This document shows positions 27,504-36,924 of a stretch of DNA of 64,000 nucleotides, in pieces. Each line of letters starts with the position of its first letter. Position 1 is the first letter of the stretch. This stretch comes from Acidobacteriaceae bacterium (GTDB lineage Bacteria; Acidobacteriota; Terriglobia; Terriglobales; Acidobacteriaceae). The stretch spans positions 220,769 to 284,768 of the forward strand of contig CAHJWL010000006.1 of assembly GCA_903642235.1 (NCBI GenBank), written 5' to 3'. The notes below the pieces were generated by a model. It was not told the DNA's origin and ran no database searches. It worked only from the letters and a program-made list of their open reading frames with translations. The position numbers and the translations under genes are program-made.

Positions 27504-28046
27504 ATGTGGACAGGAATAGGTAGACGAGCGGGAGCGGGTCTTGTTGCGGCGATGGTGCTGGGCGCCGGGGTTGCGATGGGCCAGGCCGCGGCTGGGGTGT
27601 CCGATCAGGACACACACTTTCTGAAAGAGATCGATCAGGATTCCAACTATGAGATCGAGACGGCAAAGCTGGCGTTAAAGAAGAGTGCAAGTGCAGACAT
27701 CAAGCAATACGCGACCATGCTGATCCATGACCACACGCAGCTGAAGCAGCAGATCAAGACAGCCGATGGCGTGGCGAAGGTGACACCTGTGTCAGCGACG
27801 AGCATGAGCTTGTCGGACAAGGCGAGCTTTGAAAAGCTGAAGCTCATGAAGGGCGATTCCTTTGACAAGGCCTACATCAAGGGGCTGGTGAAGGGGAACG
27901 AGGCGATACAGAAGGATGAGAAATCCGAAGCCGCGGACAGCTCTGTTCCGGCCGTGAAGAAGCTGGCGACGCACAGTGCGGCGATGGATACCAAGCACGC
28001 CGATAAGGCGAAGCAGTTGGCCCAGGCGCATGGTGTGCAGGAGTAG
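27504..28046 (+). CDS. DUF4142 exported protein
   Basis: 180 aa. The signal peptide (residues 1-27, AGLVAAMVLGAGVAMGQ) is followed by a four-helix ferritin-like DUF4142 domain with DTHFLKEIDQDSNYEIETAKLAL, IKQYATMLIHDHTQL and FDKAYIKGLVKGNE. The conserved Glu/His positions of this family resemble a diiron or metal site, but the function is not established. It is predicted periplasmic. The last 60 residues are Lys/Ala-rich helices. Confidence 0.9.
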   Translation: MWTGIGRRAGAGLVAAMVLGAGVAMGQAAAGVSDQDTHFLKEIDQDSNYEIETAKLALKKSASADIKQYATMLIHDHTQLKQQIKTADGVAKVTPVSATSMSLSDKASFEKLKLMKGDSFDKAYIKGLVKGNEAIQKDEKSEAADSSVPAVKKLATHSAAMDTKHADKAKQLAQAHGVQE

Positions 28047-28048
28047 AA

Positions 28049-28090
28049 CGCTCGCAGGAGAGGGAGGGGTCGCGAGAGCGATTCCCTTTT
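28049..28090 (+). terminator. Possible terminator of the DUF4142 gene
   Basis: CGCTCGC (28049-28055) can pair with GCGAGAGCG (28072-28080) with a 2-nt bulge and a 16-nt purine-rich loop, followed by ATTCCCTTTT. The imperfect stem and large loop keep this tentative. Confidence 0.3.
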
Positions 28091-28264
28091 CCGCTAGGCT
28101 GTGCTGCCGCAGGAAAAATCTGCGCGATAGGACTTCTTGAGGCAGACGGAGCCGGACAGCTCCAAGCTCGTGGAACGGGAGCTTACGTTAGTGGGGGATC
28201 TTTCCCACGAAATGGTGCGATGCCCTTCCCACGGCGGACGCTTGAGACCGGCTCGTATCTGCGA

Positions 28265-30721
28265 TCACTGGCGGAGTTCGACGAGGGTGGCGCCCTGGCC
28301 GCCCTCGTTGAAAGGGGGCTCGGTGACGGCGGTGACGTGCGGGTGGCGCTTGAGGTAGTCGCGAAGGGTGCGGCGGAGGATGCCCATGCCGGTGCCGTGG
28401 ACGATGCGGACGCGCGGCAGGCCGGCGAGAAAGGCCTGGTCGATGTAGCGCTCGACTTCGCCTTCCGCTTCGTCGGCGGTGCGGCCGATGACGTTGAGCT
28501 CCATGGGCAGATAGCTGTCGGGGTCATTGCCGGAGCTGGTGGAGACGGTGATGTTGCCGCGGCGACGGGCAGCGGCAAGCGGGTTGGCGATGGGGGTGTG
28601 GTCGGTGATCTCGTCGCGGGTGACGCGCATCTTGAGCTGACCGATGGAGACTTCGAGGTGGCGGTCGTCGATGAGGCGGGCGATGCGGGCTTCGCGGTTG
28701 AGGGTCTTGAGGCGGACCAGATCGCCGGGCTTGAGAGTCTTTTCCTTTGCCTTTTGATTCGCGGCGGGCTTGCCGGTGGTGGTGTGCTCGGAGACCGTGG
28801 TGGTGAACTGCTCGGAGAACTCGCGGCGAAGGCGGGCCATGCGGAGGGCGGAGTCGCGGGCGATCTTGCCGGCGAGCGTCTTGTCGTCGATGGCTTTGAC
28901 GGTGTCTTTGAGCTGCGACTCGAAGTCGGTGATGAGGCCGTTGAGCTTTCCTTCAAGCTCGCGGGTGCGCTGCTTGATCTCGGAGCGGCCTTCGGCGTCG
29001 AGACGCTCGCGCTCCATGCGAACCTCATGCTCGCGACGGCGGAGATGGGCGCGCTCTTCGTTGGCGGCGGCAAGCTGCGCGTGAAGCTGATCGAGGAAGG
29101 CGCCGATGTCGGCGGTCTGAGTGGAGAGGTTGGCGCGGGCGTCTTCAATGATGTTTGAAGCCAAGCCGAGACGCGCGGCGATGTTGAGGCCGGCGGAGGC
29201 TCCGGGGACGCCGAGGCGAAGCTCGTAGGTGGGGGAGAGGGTCTCCTGGTTGAAGCCTACGGCGGCGTTGACGACGCCAGGGGTGTTGTTGGCGGCGTAG
29301 ATCTTGAGCGCATTGAGATGGGTGGAGATAAGGGACCAGGCGCGGCGGCGGAGGAAGTGGCCGGCGATGGCGACAGCAAGCGCGGCGCCCTCTTCGGGAT
29401 CGGTGGCGGAGCCGAGTTCGTCGAGAAGGATAAGCGACTCGGGGCCGGCCTCGCGGGTGATGCGGTCGACGTTGGTGATGTGGGCGGAGAAGGTGGAGAG
29501 GTTGCGCTCGATCGACTGGGCGTCGCCGATGTCAGCGAAGACGGCGTCGAAGACCGGGAGCGATGCCCCCGTGGCCGGGACGGGCAGACCGGCCTGGGCC
29601 ATGAGGGCGAGCAGGCCGAGGGTCTTGAGGCCGACGGTTTTGCCGCCGGTGTTGGGGCCGGAGATGATGAGCTGGCGGGCGCCGCCCTCAAGGATGAGGG
29701 TGAGCGGAATAAGGGGAACGCCCTGCTCGGCGAGACGCATGGCGAGCAGCGGGTGGCGGGCGCTGCGCAGGGTGATCGCGTCGCCACCGGCGGTCAAGGT
29801 GGGCCGGATGCAATCGAGCTGATCGGCGAAGCGGGCGCGGGCCGTGAGGGCGTCGAGCTCGGCAAGGACAGAGGCGCTGCTGAGAAGACTGTCGGCGTGG
29901 AGGCCGACGGTGCGGGTCATGGAGACGAGGATGCGATGGATCTCGGACTGCTCCTCGTCGAGCAGGCGGAGGAGCTCGTTGTTGGCCTCGACGGTCTCCA
30001 AAGGTTCAATGAAGACCGTCTGACCGGTCGAGGACGACCCGTGAATGACGCCGGCGACCTTGCGGCGCTGCTCGGTTTTGACGGGGATGGTGAAGCGATC
30101 GTTGCGGACGGTGATGAGCTCTTCCTGGATTGCGCCCGTATCGGTTATGGCTCGGAGACTCCGCCGAAGCGAATCCTGAATGGTGCGGTGCTGGCGCTCA
30201 AGGGCGCGGCGGATGCGGGCAAGCTCGGGGCTGGCGTCGTCGGCGAGCGAGCCGTCGGCTTCGATCTTGCCTTGAAGGGCGTGGAGCAGCGGCGCGAAAT
30301 GGGCGTCGAGGATGGGCTGCGAGAGTGCGGTGATGGCGGACCAGCGAGGGGCGACGGCGTTCGGCGGCTCGGCGGCGAGGGAGCGCCAGCTCTCGGCGAG
30401 TTCGGCGAGGGTGAGGAGGTGGAGCAGATCGAGGGACTCGAGGGCGGCGCCGGGGACGCGCGACTTGGCGAGCAGATCTTCGGGGTCGAAGACGCCGGCG
30501 AAGGCGAAGAGGGTGCCGCTGGCGATGAGGCCGCGGATCTCGTCGATGCGGTCCCCCTGGAGGGTGATCCAGGAGAGGTCGGCGGTGGGCTCGAGCGCGA
30601 GGATGCGGTCGCGGCCGACGGTGGAGGTTGTGCGGCGGGCAAGGAGCTCGCGGAGTTTGGGCCATTCGAGCGAAGCGGCGCTGCGTTCGCGGAGAGGATC
30701 GGGGAGGAGTTCGGACGGCAC
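28265..30721 (-). CDS. mutS2: MutS2 family DNA-binding ATPase with Smr domain
   Basis: 818 aa. It has a MutS-type core and lever region, then the ABC-like ATPase with Walker A ISGPNTGGKTVGLKTLG (about 350) and Walker B SLILLDELGSATDPEEGAALA (about 430). A long coiled coil (about 515-640, Arg/Glu-rich) follows, then a C-terminal Smr domain (about 735-818, LNVIGRTADEAEGEVERYI and RIVHGTGMGILRRTL). MutS2 proteins bind branched DNA or collided ribosomes rather than mismatches; the Smr part is a nuclease. It is divergent from a second MutS-type gene across 104 bp. Confidence 0.96.
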   Translation of the reverse strand: MPSELLPDPLRERSAASLEWPKLRELLARRTTSTVGRDRILALEPTADLSWITLQGDRIDEIRGLIASGTLFAFAGVFDPEDLLAKSRVPGAALESLDLLHLLTLAELAESWRSLAAEPPNAVAPRWSAITALSQPILDAHFAPLLHALQGKIEADGSLADDASPELARIRRALERQHRTIQDSLRRSLRAITDTGAIQEELITVRNDRFTIPVKTEQRRKVAGVIHGSSSTGQTVFIEPLETVEANNELLRLLDEEQSEIHRILVSMTRTVGLHADSLLSSASVLAELDALTARARFADQLDCIRPTLTAGGDAITLRSARHPLLAMRLAEQGVPLIPLTLILEGGARQLIISGPNTGGKTVGLKTLGLLALMAQAGLPVPATGASLPVFDAVFADIGDAQSIERNLSTFSAHITNVDRITREAGPESLILLDELGSATDPEEGAALAVAIAGHFLRRRAWSLISTHLNALKIYAANNTPGVVNAAVGFNQETLSPTYELRLGVPGASAGLNIAARLGLASNIIEDARANLSTQTADIGAFLDQLHAQLAAANEERAHLRRREHEVRMERERLDAEGRSEIKQRTRELEGKLNGLITDFESQLKDTVKAIDDKTLAGKIARDSALRMARLRREFSEQFTTTVSEHTTTGKPAANQKAKEKTLKPGDLVRLKTLNREARIARLIDDRHLEVSIGQLKMRVTRDEITDHTPIANPLAAARRRGNITVSTSSGNDPDSYLPMELNVIGRTADEAEGEVERYIDQAFLAGLPRVRIVHGTGMGILRRTLRDYLKRHPHVTAVTEPPFNEGGQGATLVELRQ

Positions 30722-30825
30722 AGATCTAGGATACGGTTTCTCTGGCCGCGGCGAGGCGCGACGATCGTGAGGGTGCAGGCGGGAGGGACGTTTTCGCGTG
30801 GGGTGAGGGTTAGGATAGGTCCACC

Positions 30826-32658
30826 ATGATGGAGTCAGAGGACGAAGCGGCGGCGTTCTATCCGAGACGACTGGCGGCGGTGAGGGCTGAGTACGAGCAG
30901 GTTCTTCAACGGATAGCGTGGCTGCGCAACGGGGCAGCCGGGCTGCTGGCGGGGTTAGCGGCGGCGGTACTTGGGGCGATCCGGAGATCGGTCTGGGAGG
31001 CGCTGGTGCCGGGGTGGGTGCTGCTGGTCATTTTGGGGATGCTGGTTGCCCTGCTTCTGCTGTATCTGCAGAGCCTTCGGGTGCGCGATCGCCTGCTGCG
31101 GCTGGTGCTGCACTACGAGCGGGCGAGGGAGCGGCTGGCGGGCACGGCGGTGCAGGTGGGAGGTGGCGGCGAGGAGTTTCGCGAGAGCAAACATCTGTAC
31201 GAGCACGACCTGAACCTGCTGGGGCCGGGGTCGCTGTTTGGGCGGCTTGATACGGTGCGGACGGGCGTGGGACAGCGCGGGCTGGCGCGGCTGCTGCTGC
31301 AGGCGGATCGAGAGCGAACGGCGGAGGAGCTGCTGGCGCGGCGGGCGGCGATCCAGGAGCTGACGCCGAAGAACGCACTGCGTGAACAGATCGCGCTGCT
31401 GGGGGACTCGAGCCTTCAGCAGGTGCCGGCTCACTTCTTTGATGGATGGCTGAAGGAGGTTCCGCCGGAGCTTCCGCGCTGGCTGCGGGGCAGTCTGCTG
31501 GCGACGAGCGGGCTGCTGCTGGTGCTCACGGGGCTGGCGCTGGCGCACGTGCTGCCGTGGGAGGTGGCGCGGCCGAACCTGCTGTGCGTGTTTGTGGTGC
31601 AGGGTGCGTTGGCGCTGCGTGTTCGCAAGCAGGTGGTGGGCCTGCTGGATGGCTCGAGCAGGCTTTCGAACCAGGTCGCGATCTTTCGGGAGGGGCTGGG
31701 CTTATTGCAGGAAGGCAGCTTCAACGCGGAGAGGCTGCGGGAGCTGCAGCGGATCTCTGCGATGCCGAACGACACGACGACGCTGCTGGGCCGGCTTGAG
31801 AGCCAGCTGGTGATTGTGGAGCAGCGGACGAAGCAGTGGTTTCTCGTGCCGTCGCTGCTGTTTTGTATCGGGACGCATGCGGCGCTTTCGATCGCGCACT
31901 GGAAGCGGGCGTACGCGGCTGCGATGGAGGGCTGGCTGGAGGCGTGGGCGGAGTTCGAGGCACTGCATGCGCTGGCCACGTTCGCGTATGAACACCCGGA
32001 GTATGTGTATCCCGAGATGCTGGCCGCGGGGACCGCGGTGTTCACGGCGACGGCGATGGCGCATCCGCTGCTGCCTGAGGGCGCGGTGGCGAACGATCTC
32101 TGTCTGGATGAACAGAACCGGCTGTACCTGATCAGTGGATCGAACATGGCGGGGAAGTCGACGCTGCTGCGGGCGATCGGGGTGAATGCCGTGCTGGCGA
32201 ATACCGGCGCGCCGATCCGAGCGAGGGCGGCGCGCATGTCGCCGATGGTGCTGGGTGCGTCGATTGCGCTGACGGATTCGCTGGCCGAGGGCCGCAGCAA
32301 GTTTCTGGCGGAGGTGGAGCGGCTGCATGCCATCCTCGGAGCGGCGCAGGGTGATGACGGCCGATGCGTGTTGTTTCTGATTGACGAGATTTTCAGTGGA
32401 ACGAACTCATTGGACCGGCGGATCGCGGCGGAGGCGGTGACACGCACACTGATCGCGCATGGAGCTATTGGCGCGCTTTCCACGCACGATCTAACGTTGA
32501 CCGAGATGGCGGCAGCGGAAGAGTTACATGCGACGAACGTTCATATGGGGAGTCCGGAGGCGGGCGATCCGCTGGCGTTTGACTACCGGCTGAAGCCGGG
32601 CGTGAACCCGAGCTCGAATGCGCTGGCGATCCTGCGCATGATGGGGATCGATCTCTGA
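30826..32658 (+). CDS. Membrane-anchored MutS-family ATPase
   Basis: 610 aa. An N-terminal helix and two TM segments (about 31-75, VPGWVLLVILGMLVALLLLY) are followed by a further hydrophobic pair (about 225-270). A MutS core-like helical region and a C-terminal MutS ATPase follow, with Walker A SGSNMAGKSTLLRAIG near 440 and Walker B LFLIDEIFSGTNSLDRR near 515. Mismatch-recognition and Smr domains are absent. This matches a group of uncharacterised MutS-related membrane proteins. The DNA role, if any, is unknown. It starts 104 bp from the oppositely oriented mutS2, a pairing that may mean shared regulation. Confidence 0.88.
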   Translation: MMESEDEAAAFYPRRLAAVRAEYEQVLQRIAWLRNGAAGLLAGLAAAVLGAIRRSVWEALVPGWVLLVILGMLVALLLLYLQSLRVRDRLLRLVLHYERARERLAGTAVQVGGGGEEFRESKHLYEHDLNLLGPGSLFGRLDTVRTGVGQRGLARLLLQADRERTAEELLARRAAIQELTPKNALREQIALLGDSSLQQVPAHFFDGWLKEVPPELPRWLRGSLLATSGLLLVLTGLALAHVLPWEVARPNLLCVFVVQGALALRVRKQVVGLLDGSSRLSNQVAIFREGLGLLQEGSFNAERLRELQRISAMPNDTTTLLGRLESQLVIVEQRTKQWFLVPSLLFCIGTHAALSIAHWKRAYAAAMEGWLEAWAEFEALHALATFAYEHPEYVYPEMLAAGTAVFTATAMAHPLLPEGAVANDLCLDEQNRLYLISGSNMAGKSTLLRAIGVNAVLANTGAPIRARAARMSPMVLGASIALTDSLAEGRSKFLAEVERLHAILGAAQGDDGRCVLFLIDEIFSGTNSLDRRIAAEAVTRTLIAHGAIGALSTHDLTLTEMAAAEELHATNVHMGSPEAGDPLAFDYRLKPGVNPSSNALAILRMMGIDL

Positions 32659-32700
32659 GGTGGAGGGAAGATCAGCTTGAAGAGCGACGATAGCGGGCGA

Positions 32701-32736
32701 AGCAAAGGCCCTCGTCTCGAAGGGCCTTTGCTTTTT
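32701..32736. terminator. Rho-independent terminator between convergent genes
   Basis: A perfect 12-bp stem (AGCAAAGGCCCT 32701-32712, AGGGCCTTTGCT 32721-32732) with an 8-nt loop is followed by TTTT on the plus strand. It ends the MutS-like gene and probably also faces the DUF892 gene. Confidence 0.9.
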
Positions 32737-32752
32737 GTAACCAGCGAAGTGG

Positions 32753-33382
32753 CTATTTGCGCGACTTCCTTTTCTTTGCCGGCGAAGCGGCCTCGATCTC
32801 AGGGGCGGCCTCCTGCTCATCGTCTTCACTCTTCTTTTCGGATTCCTGCTCTTCGGGATCCTTCTTCTCTTCTTCCTCGTCTTCGTCATCCTCTTCATCT
32901 TCCTGCGAGAGAGCATCTTTGAGGATGGCGGGGGCGCCGCTGAGGACGTTCTTGGCCGCGGTCTTCTCTTCATTCAGGGTCTCGGTGAGAAGGGCGACGA
33001 TCTCCTTCTCCTTGAGGGCCTTGGCGATGGCGATGGCGGCGGTGTAGCCGGCGATCTCGTAGTGCTCGACACGGAGCGCGGCACCGAGGATGCCGGCGTC
33101 CTTGAGGGCGCCTTCGGAGTCTTCCTCGAGTGCCTCGGTGACTTCCTTGATGCAGCCTTCCATGCCGTTGCAGTGCTGGCCGGTGGGCTTTTTGCCGAGA
33201 TGGCTGAAGACCTCGCGCAGACGCAGGACCTGGCCCTTGGTCTGCTCGAGATGCTCTTTGACACTGGCTTTCATGGCAGGGTTGGAGATGGCTTTTGCAC
33301 TCTTTGGGAGAGACTTGACCAGCTGATTTTCAGCGCTGTACAGGTCACGAAGTTCATCGATCAGCACTTCTTTGAGGCTCAT
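32753..33382 (-). CDS. DUF892 (YciF-type) ferritin-like protein with acidic tail
   Basis: 209 aa from the ATG at 33382, which follows AGGAGA; the frame is open further upstream but without support. Residues 1-155 are the DUF892 four-helix bundle (LIDELRDLYSAENQLVKSLPK, LRVEHYEIAGYTAAIAIAKAL, LLTETLNEEKTAAKNVL) with the Glu/His residues expected of a diiron site. Members respond to stress. The final about 55 residues are almost pure Asp/Glu/Lys (EEDDEDEEEEKKDPEE) and end in a basic KKRKSRK. This charged tail is much more extreme than in YciF. Confidence 0.9.
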   Translation of the reverse strand: MSLKEVLIDELRDLYSAENQLVKSLPKSAKAISNPAMKASVKEHLEQTKGQVLRLREVFSHLGKKPTGQHCNGMEGCIKEVTEALEEDSEGALKDAGILGAALRVEHYEIAGYTAAIAIAKALKEKEIVALLTETLNEEKTAAKNVLSGAPAILKDALSQEDEEDDEDEEEEKKDPEEQESEKKSEDDEQEAAPEIEAASPAKKRKSRK

Positions 33383-33538
33383 GTGAGAGATCTCCTGTCC
33401 GTTCGGATGCAAATGCCTTCGGTGCCGGTGATGAGAATTCGAGAGGTTACCGAAGATGGCAGGGCTACGTTGGCGACGTGGCCTTGCGTGGCGATCTCTG
33501 CTGTGGCGGAGGCGACTGCCTGATGCGATAGGCATCCC

Positions 33539-33570
33539 GTAGAGAAGCAGATCCCTGCGGGATGACAACC
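33539..33570 (-). repeat. Dispersed intergenic repeat, family A
   Basis: A copy of a roughly 32-bp element whose core is ATCCCGTAGGGATCTGC when read on the minus strand here (with one change, GCAGGGAT). It lies between the DUF892 and YVTN genes. Five further copies occur at 35807, 55946, 57664, 60096 and 60682. The core is self-complementary (ATCCC/GGGAT). Confidence 0.8.
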
Positions 33571-33616
33571 AAAACAGCGGGTGAGCTCGTGGCGTCCCCA
33601 ACGAGATCATCCTCGT

Positions 33617-34750
33617 TTAGGGCCGGGTGGCCCAGGCGAGGCCGTCGGGTTCGCCGCCGGCCTCGATGCGGCCGATGACGGTGAGGGTGGAGAGGTCGAT
33701 GACGGCGACGTAGTTGTCGGGGGAGCAGGCGATAAAGGCGCGGCGGCCGTTGGGTTCGATGAGGATGCCGGCGGCTCCGCGGCCGAGATGGAGCCGCTTG
33801 ATGGGCTGACGGGTGGCGGCGTCGTAGACCGTGAGGGCGGTTCCGCCGAGCGAGGAGACGAGGACGTGTTTGCCGTCGATTGTGAACTTGAGGCGGTTGG
33901 CGTGCTCGATGGTGTCGGCGAGAGTGGCGACGACTTTCTTCGCTGCGACGTCGATGATGGACAGGGTGTGGTCACCGGCGTTGGCGACCCAGATCTCTTT
34001 CATGTCGGGCGAGAGGTCAAAGCCCTCGGAGCCGCGGCCGACAGGGATCACGGTGGCGCTCCAATCTTCCTGCGGTGGGCCGGGCGGCGGACCGGGTGGC
34101 GACGGCGCGGTTTCGTGGAAGGTGGACTCGGGCGTGGAGCCCTGGGCGACGGTGAGGGCGGAGCTTTCGGGAACGGGTGGCGGGCCGCCGGCACCGGGCA
34201 TGGGCATGCGGGCCTTCTCGAAGAGCGAGATCGTGGCGGAGTTGACGTTGGCCGTGACGATGCGGCTGAGGTCAGGCGCGACGAAGAGCATGTGGGTACG
34301 GTTCTGGCCGGTGCCGAGGATCCAGTCGACGTGGTGGGTGGCGGGATCGTAGCGGGCGATGCTCTTGGCCTGCTCGGCGGTGAACCAGACCTTGCCGTCG
34401 ACGAAGGTGAGCCCGTGCGGGCCACGGAGGGCGCCGAGATCGATAGCGGGAAGAGCGGCGCGGTGGATGAGGTCAACGACAGCAAGGGTGTTGTAGGCGC
34501 CGAAGCCGTAGTTCGAGACAAAGGCGGTGGAACCGTCGGCCGAGGCGGTCACCTCGTGAGGGTCGTTGCCGACGGGCACGGTGGCGAGCACCTGGAGCGA
34601 GGTGGGATCGACGATGGCGAGGGTGTGCGCTTTCTTGGAGAGCACGAGGAGGGTGTGAAGGCGCGTGGGCACGGGGCCGCCTGCCTGTGCGCCGAGAGGA
34701 AGGGCGGTGATGGCGGCAACAGAAAGGGCGAGAAGCGCGCGGAAAAGCAT
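33617..34750 (-). CDS. Exported YVTN-type beta-propeller protein
   Basis: 377 aa. The signal peptide ([20 protein letters not shown], then AQA) is followed by about seven blade repeats of the YVTN/surface-layer type (for example [55 protein letters not shown]). A Pro-rich loop (about 195-230) interrupts the propeller. No haem-binding CxxCH is present. Such proteins are usually periplasmic scaffolds of unknown partner. It is divergent from hemB with only 43 bp between, so the promoters overlap. Confidence 0.87.
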   Translation of the reverse strand: MLFRALLALSVAAITALPLGAQAGGPVPTRLHTLLVLSKKAHTLAIVDPTSLQVLATVPVGNDPHEVTASADGSTAFVSNYGFGAYNTLAVVDLIHRAALPAIDLGALRGPHGLTFVDGKVWFTAEQAKSIARYDPATHHVDWILGTGQNRTHMLFVAPDLSRIVTANVNSATISLFEKARMPMPGAGGPPPVPESSALTVAQGSTPESTFHETAPSPPGPPPGPPQEDWSATVIPVGRGSEGFDLSPDMKEIWVANAGDHTLSIIDVAAKKVVATLADTIEHANRLKFTIDGKHVLVSSLGGTALTVYDAATRQPIKRLHLGRGAAGILIEPNGRRAFIACSPDNYVAVIDLSTLTVIGRIEAGGEPDGLAWATRP

Positions 34751-34793
34751 GGTGTTTCGATGCGGCGCAGGGCCGCGCCGTAGAATTGAAGCT

Positions 34794-35783
34794 ATGGAAT
34801 TTCCAGTGACACGGCTGCGGCGAATGCGTCGGACAGAGGCTTTGCGGGGGCTGGTGCGGGAGACGCATCTGCGGCCGGGACAGATGATCTATCCGCTGTT
34901 TCTGGTGCCGGGCGAGGCGGTGCGGAAGCCGATCCGTTCCATGCCGGGGGTGTTCAATCTTTCGATCGACGAGGCGCTGAAGGAGGCGCGGGAGTGTGCG
35001 GCGCTGGGGCTTGGGGGCTTGCTGCTGTTTGGGCTGCCGGCGGAGAAGGACGAGCAGGGCTCGGGCGCGTGGGCAGCGGATGGAATCGTGCAGCAGGGCC
35101 TGCAGGCGATGAAGCGCGATCGGGCGCTCGACGGCCTCGCGATGATTGCGGATGTGTGTCTGTGCGAGTACACCAGCCATGGTCATTGCGGGATTGTTGC
35201 AAGAGACGGCGAGCACGCACATGTGGAGAACGATGCGAGCCTGCCGCTGCTGGCAAGGACGGCAGCGTCGCTGGCGACGGCAGGGGCGGACGTTGTGGCG
35301 CCGAGCGACATGATGGACGGGCGCGTGGCGGCGATGCGCGCGGCGCTCGATGTGGCGGGAAAACCCGACACGCCGATCCTGAGCTACGCGGCGAAGTTTG
35401 CGAGCGCGTTTTATGGGCCGTTTCGTGAGGCGGCGGACTCGGCGCCACAGTTCGGGGACCGGCGGAGTTATCAGATGGATGGAGCGAACCTGCGTGAGGC
35501 AATGCGCGAGATCGAACAGGACTTGGCGGAGGGCGCGGACATGCTGCTGATGAAGCCGGGCATGCCGTATCTCGATGTGATCCGCGAGGCGCGAACGCGG
35601 TTCGATGTGCCCATGGGAGCGTATCAGGTGTCTGGCGAGTACGCGATGCTGCATGCGGCGTTTGAGCGGGGATGGCTCGAGCCGGAGCGGGCGATGATGG
35701 AGTCGCTGGTGGGGTTGCGACGGGCGGGCGCGGATTTCATCGTGACGTATTTTGCGAAGGATGCGGCGCGGGTGCTGGGGTGA
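34794..35783 (+). CDS. hemB: Delta-aminolevulinic acid dehydratase (porphobilinogen synthase)
   Basis: 329 aa from the ATG at 34794. It condenses two 5-aminolevulinates to porphobilinogen in tetrapyrrole synthesis. The zinc-site cysteines are present ([14 protein letters not shown], about 119-132), as are both Schiff-base lysines ([15 protein letters not shown] near 199 and [12 protein letters not shown] near 253). Three Cys rather than Asp ligands place it in the zinc-dependent class. Length is normal. No other haem gene is adjacent. Confidence 0.97.
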   Translation: MEFPVTRLRRMRRTEALRGLVRETHLRPGQMIYPLFLVPGEAVRKPIRSMPGVFNLSIDEALKEARECAALGLGGLLLFGLPAEKDEQGSGAWAADGIVQQGLQAMKRDRALDGLAMIADVCLCEYTSHGHCGIVARDGEHAHVENDASLPLLARTAASLATAGADVVAPSDMMDGRVAAMRAALDVAGKPDTPILSYAAKFASAFYGPFREAADSAPQFGDRRSYQMDGANLREAMREIEQDLAEGADMLLMKPGMPYLDVIREARTRFDVPMGAYQVSGEYAMLHAAFERGWLEPERAMMESLVGLRRAGADFIVTYFAKDAARVLG

Positions 35784-35806
35784 GTATGGAAGTAGCTAGC
35801 GTTTCG

Positions 35807-35838
35807 GTAGAGAAGCAGATCCCTACGGGATGACAACA
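35807..35838 (-). repeat. Dispersed intergenic repeat, family A
   Basis: GTAGAGAAGCAGATCCCTAC and onward, an almost exact reverse complement of the copies at 55946 and 60096. It lies 23 bp after the hemB stop. Confidence 0.85.
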
Positions 35839-35988
35839 AAAAGCAACAGCAGCCACGAACCATGCTGCAGACGCTTACGCCTAGTGCTCTGAAACTAAGT
35901 AAGGGTCAGGATGGCCATTACAACTCTGCAATGCATGCCTTCTTGAAATTGTAACCATCTGGCAATACTGCGGGCCTAGGCTTTGTGC

Positions 35989-36738
35989 ATGCGGCTCAGC
36001 TTTGTGGTTCCGGCGTTCAACGAAGAGCTTTATCTCGGGGACTGTCTGCGGTCAATCCTGCAGGACACGGCGGGGTTTGAGGACGCGGTCGAGATCCTGG
36101 TGGTGAATAACGCGAGCACGGACGGAACACGGGAGGTGGCGCTGAGCTTTCCGGGTGTCCGGGTGGTGGAGGAGCGGATTCGCGGGCTCTCGCGGGCGCG
36201 GCAGGCGGGATTTCTGGCGGCGACGGGGGATCTGGTGGCGAACGTGGATGCGGACTCGAGGCTGCCCGCCGGATGGACACAGAGGGTGCTCGGGAGCTTC
36301 GCGGCGGACAGGTCGATGGTGGCACTGTCGGGGCCGCTGGTCTACTACGATCTGCCGAGCAGCAAGCGGCTGCTGGTGCGGGGGTTCTATGCCATGGCGT
36401 GGGTGAGCTATGCGGTGAACCGGTACCTGCTAGGCGTGGGATCGATGGTGCAGGGCGGGAACTTCGTGGTGACGCGCGCGGCGATGGAGCAGATTGGCGG
36501 GTGCAACGTCAGCATCCTCTTCTATGGCGAAGACACGGACCTGGCCCGGCGCCTGCATAAGGTGGGGCGGGTGCGGTTTACATTCCGGCTGAAGATGCTG
36601 TCGTCAGCGCGGCGGCTGAAGCATGAGGGACTGCTGCGGATGGCATGGCGGTACGGAATGAACTATATGTGGACGACGTTCCGCAAGCGTCCGTTCACTG
36701 AGGTGCACCAGGATATCCGGGAGGAGCAGCCGGGCTAG
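35989..36738 (+). CDS. Family 2 glycosyltransferase
   Basis: 249 aa from the ATG at 35989. The GT-A nucleotide-binding start RLSFVVPAFNEELYLGDCL, VVNNASTDGTREVA, the metal-binding DxD (NVDADSRLPAGW near 87) and the acceptor-side motif FYGEDTDLARRL are all present. It transfers a sugar from a nucleotide donor. A hydrophobic segment at 125-150 (GFYAMAWVSYAVNRYLLGVG) suggests membrane contact and perhaps a lipid-linked acceptor. It is monocistronic. Confidence 0.92.
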   Translation: MRLSFVVPAFNEELYLGDCLRSILQDTAGFEDAVEILVVNNASTDGTREVALSFPGVRVVEERIRGLSRARQAGFLAATGDLVANVDADSRLPAGWTQRVLGSFAADRSMVALSGPLVYYDLPSSKRLLVRGFYAMAWVSYAVNRYLLGVGSMVQGGNFVVTRAAMEQIGGCNVSILFYGEDTDLARRLHKVGRVRFTFRLKMLSSARRLKHEGLLRMAWRYGMNYMWTTFRKRPFTEVHQDIREEQPG

Positions 36739-36776
36739 AGCTACTTTCTGAAGGCGTTGCGGGGCGGCGGAATGTG

Positions 36777-36908
36777 GGGATCTCTCCTCTGCGCCTTGCT
36801 TCGGTCGAGATGACGGCTTCTGCTTGTCTTGCTTGTCTATCGAGAGCTTCTGCCTTGAGCCCTCTGCCTTGAGCCCTCTGCCTTGCTTCTTGCCTTCTGC
36901 TTCTGCCT
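36777..36908. repeat. Repeat family B copy plus short tandem CTCTGCCTT-type repeats
   Basis: 36777-36816 is a copy of repeat family B (GGGATCTCTCC at one end, GTCGAGATGACGGC at the other), also found inverted at 52275-52332. Directly after it, 36846-36908 is a degenerate tandem array: CTCTGCCTTGAGCC occurs almost twice, followed by CTTGC/CTTCTGC units. It occupies the gap between the glycosyltransferase and PHP genes and is not coding. Confidence 0.7.
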
Positions 36909-36924
36909 GGAACAGCCTTTGCAC

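Noticed and set aside
29318..30829. 503-codon plus-strand open frame opposite mutS2
   Set aside because: It lies antisense to a certain gene, is Gly/Ala/Glu-biased as expected from GC-rich codon mirroring, and shows no family motif.
33581..34783. 400-codon plus-strand open frame opposite the beta-propeller gene
   Set aside because: Antisense shadow of a well-supported exported protein; composition is almost only Gly/Asp/Glu/Val.
36846..36908. Possible CRISPR array
   Set aside because: Units are short, degenerate and directly adjacent with no spacers of constant length, and no cas genes are present.
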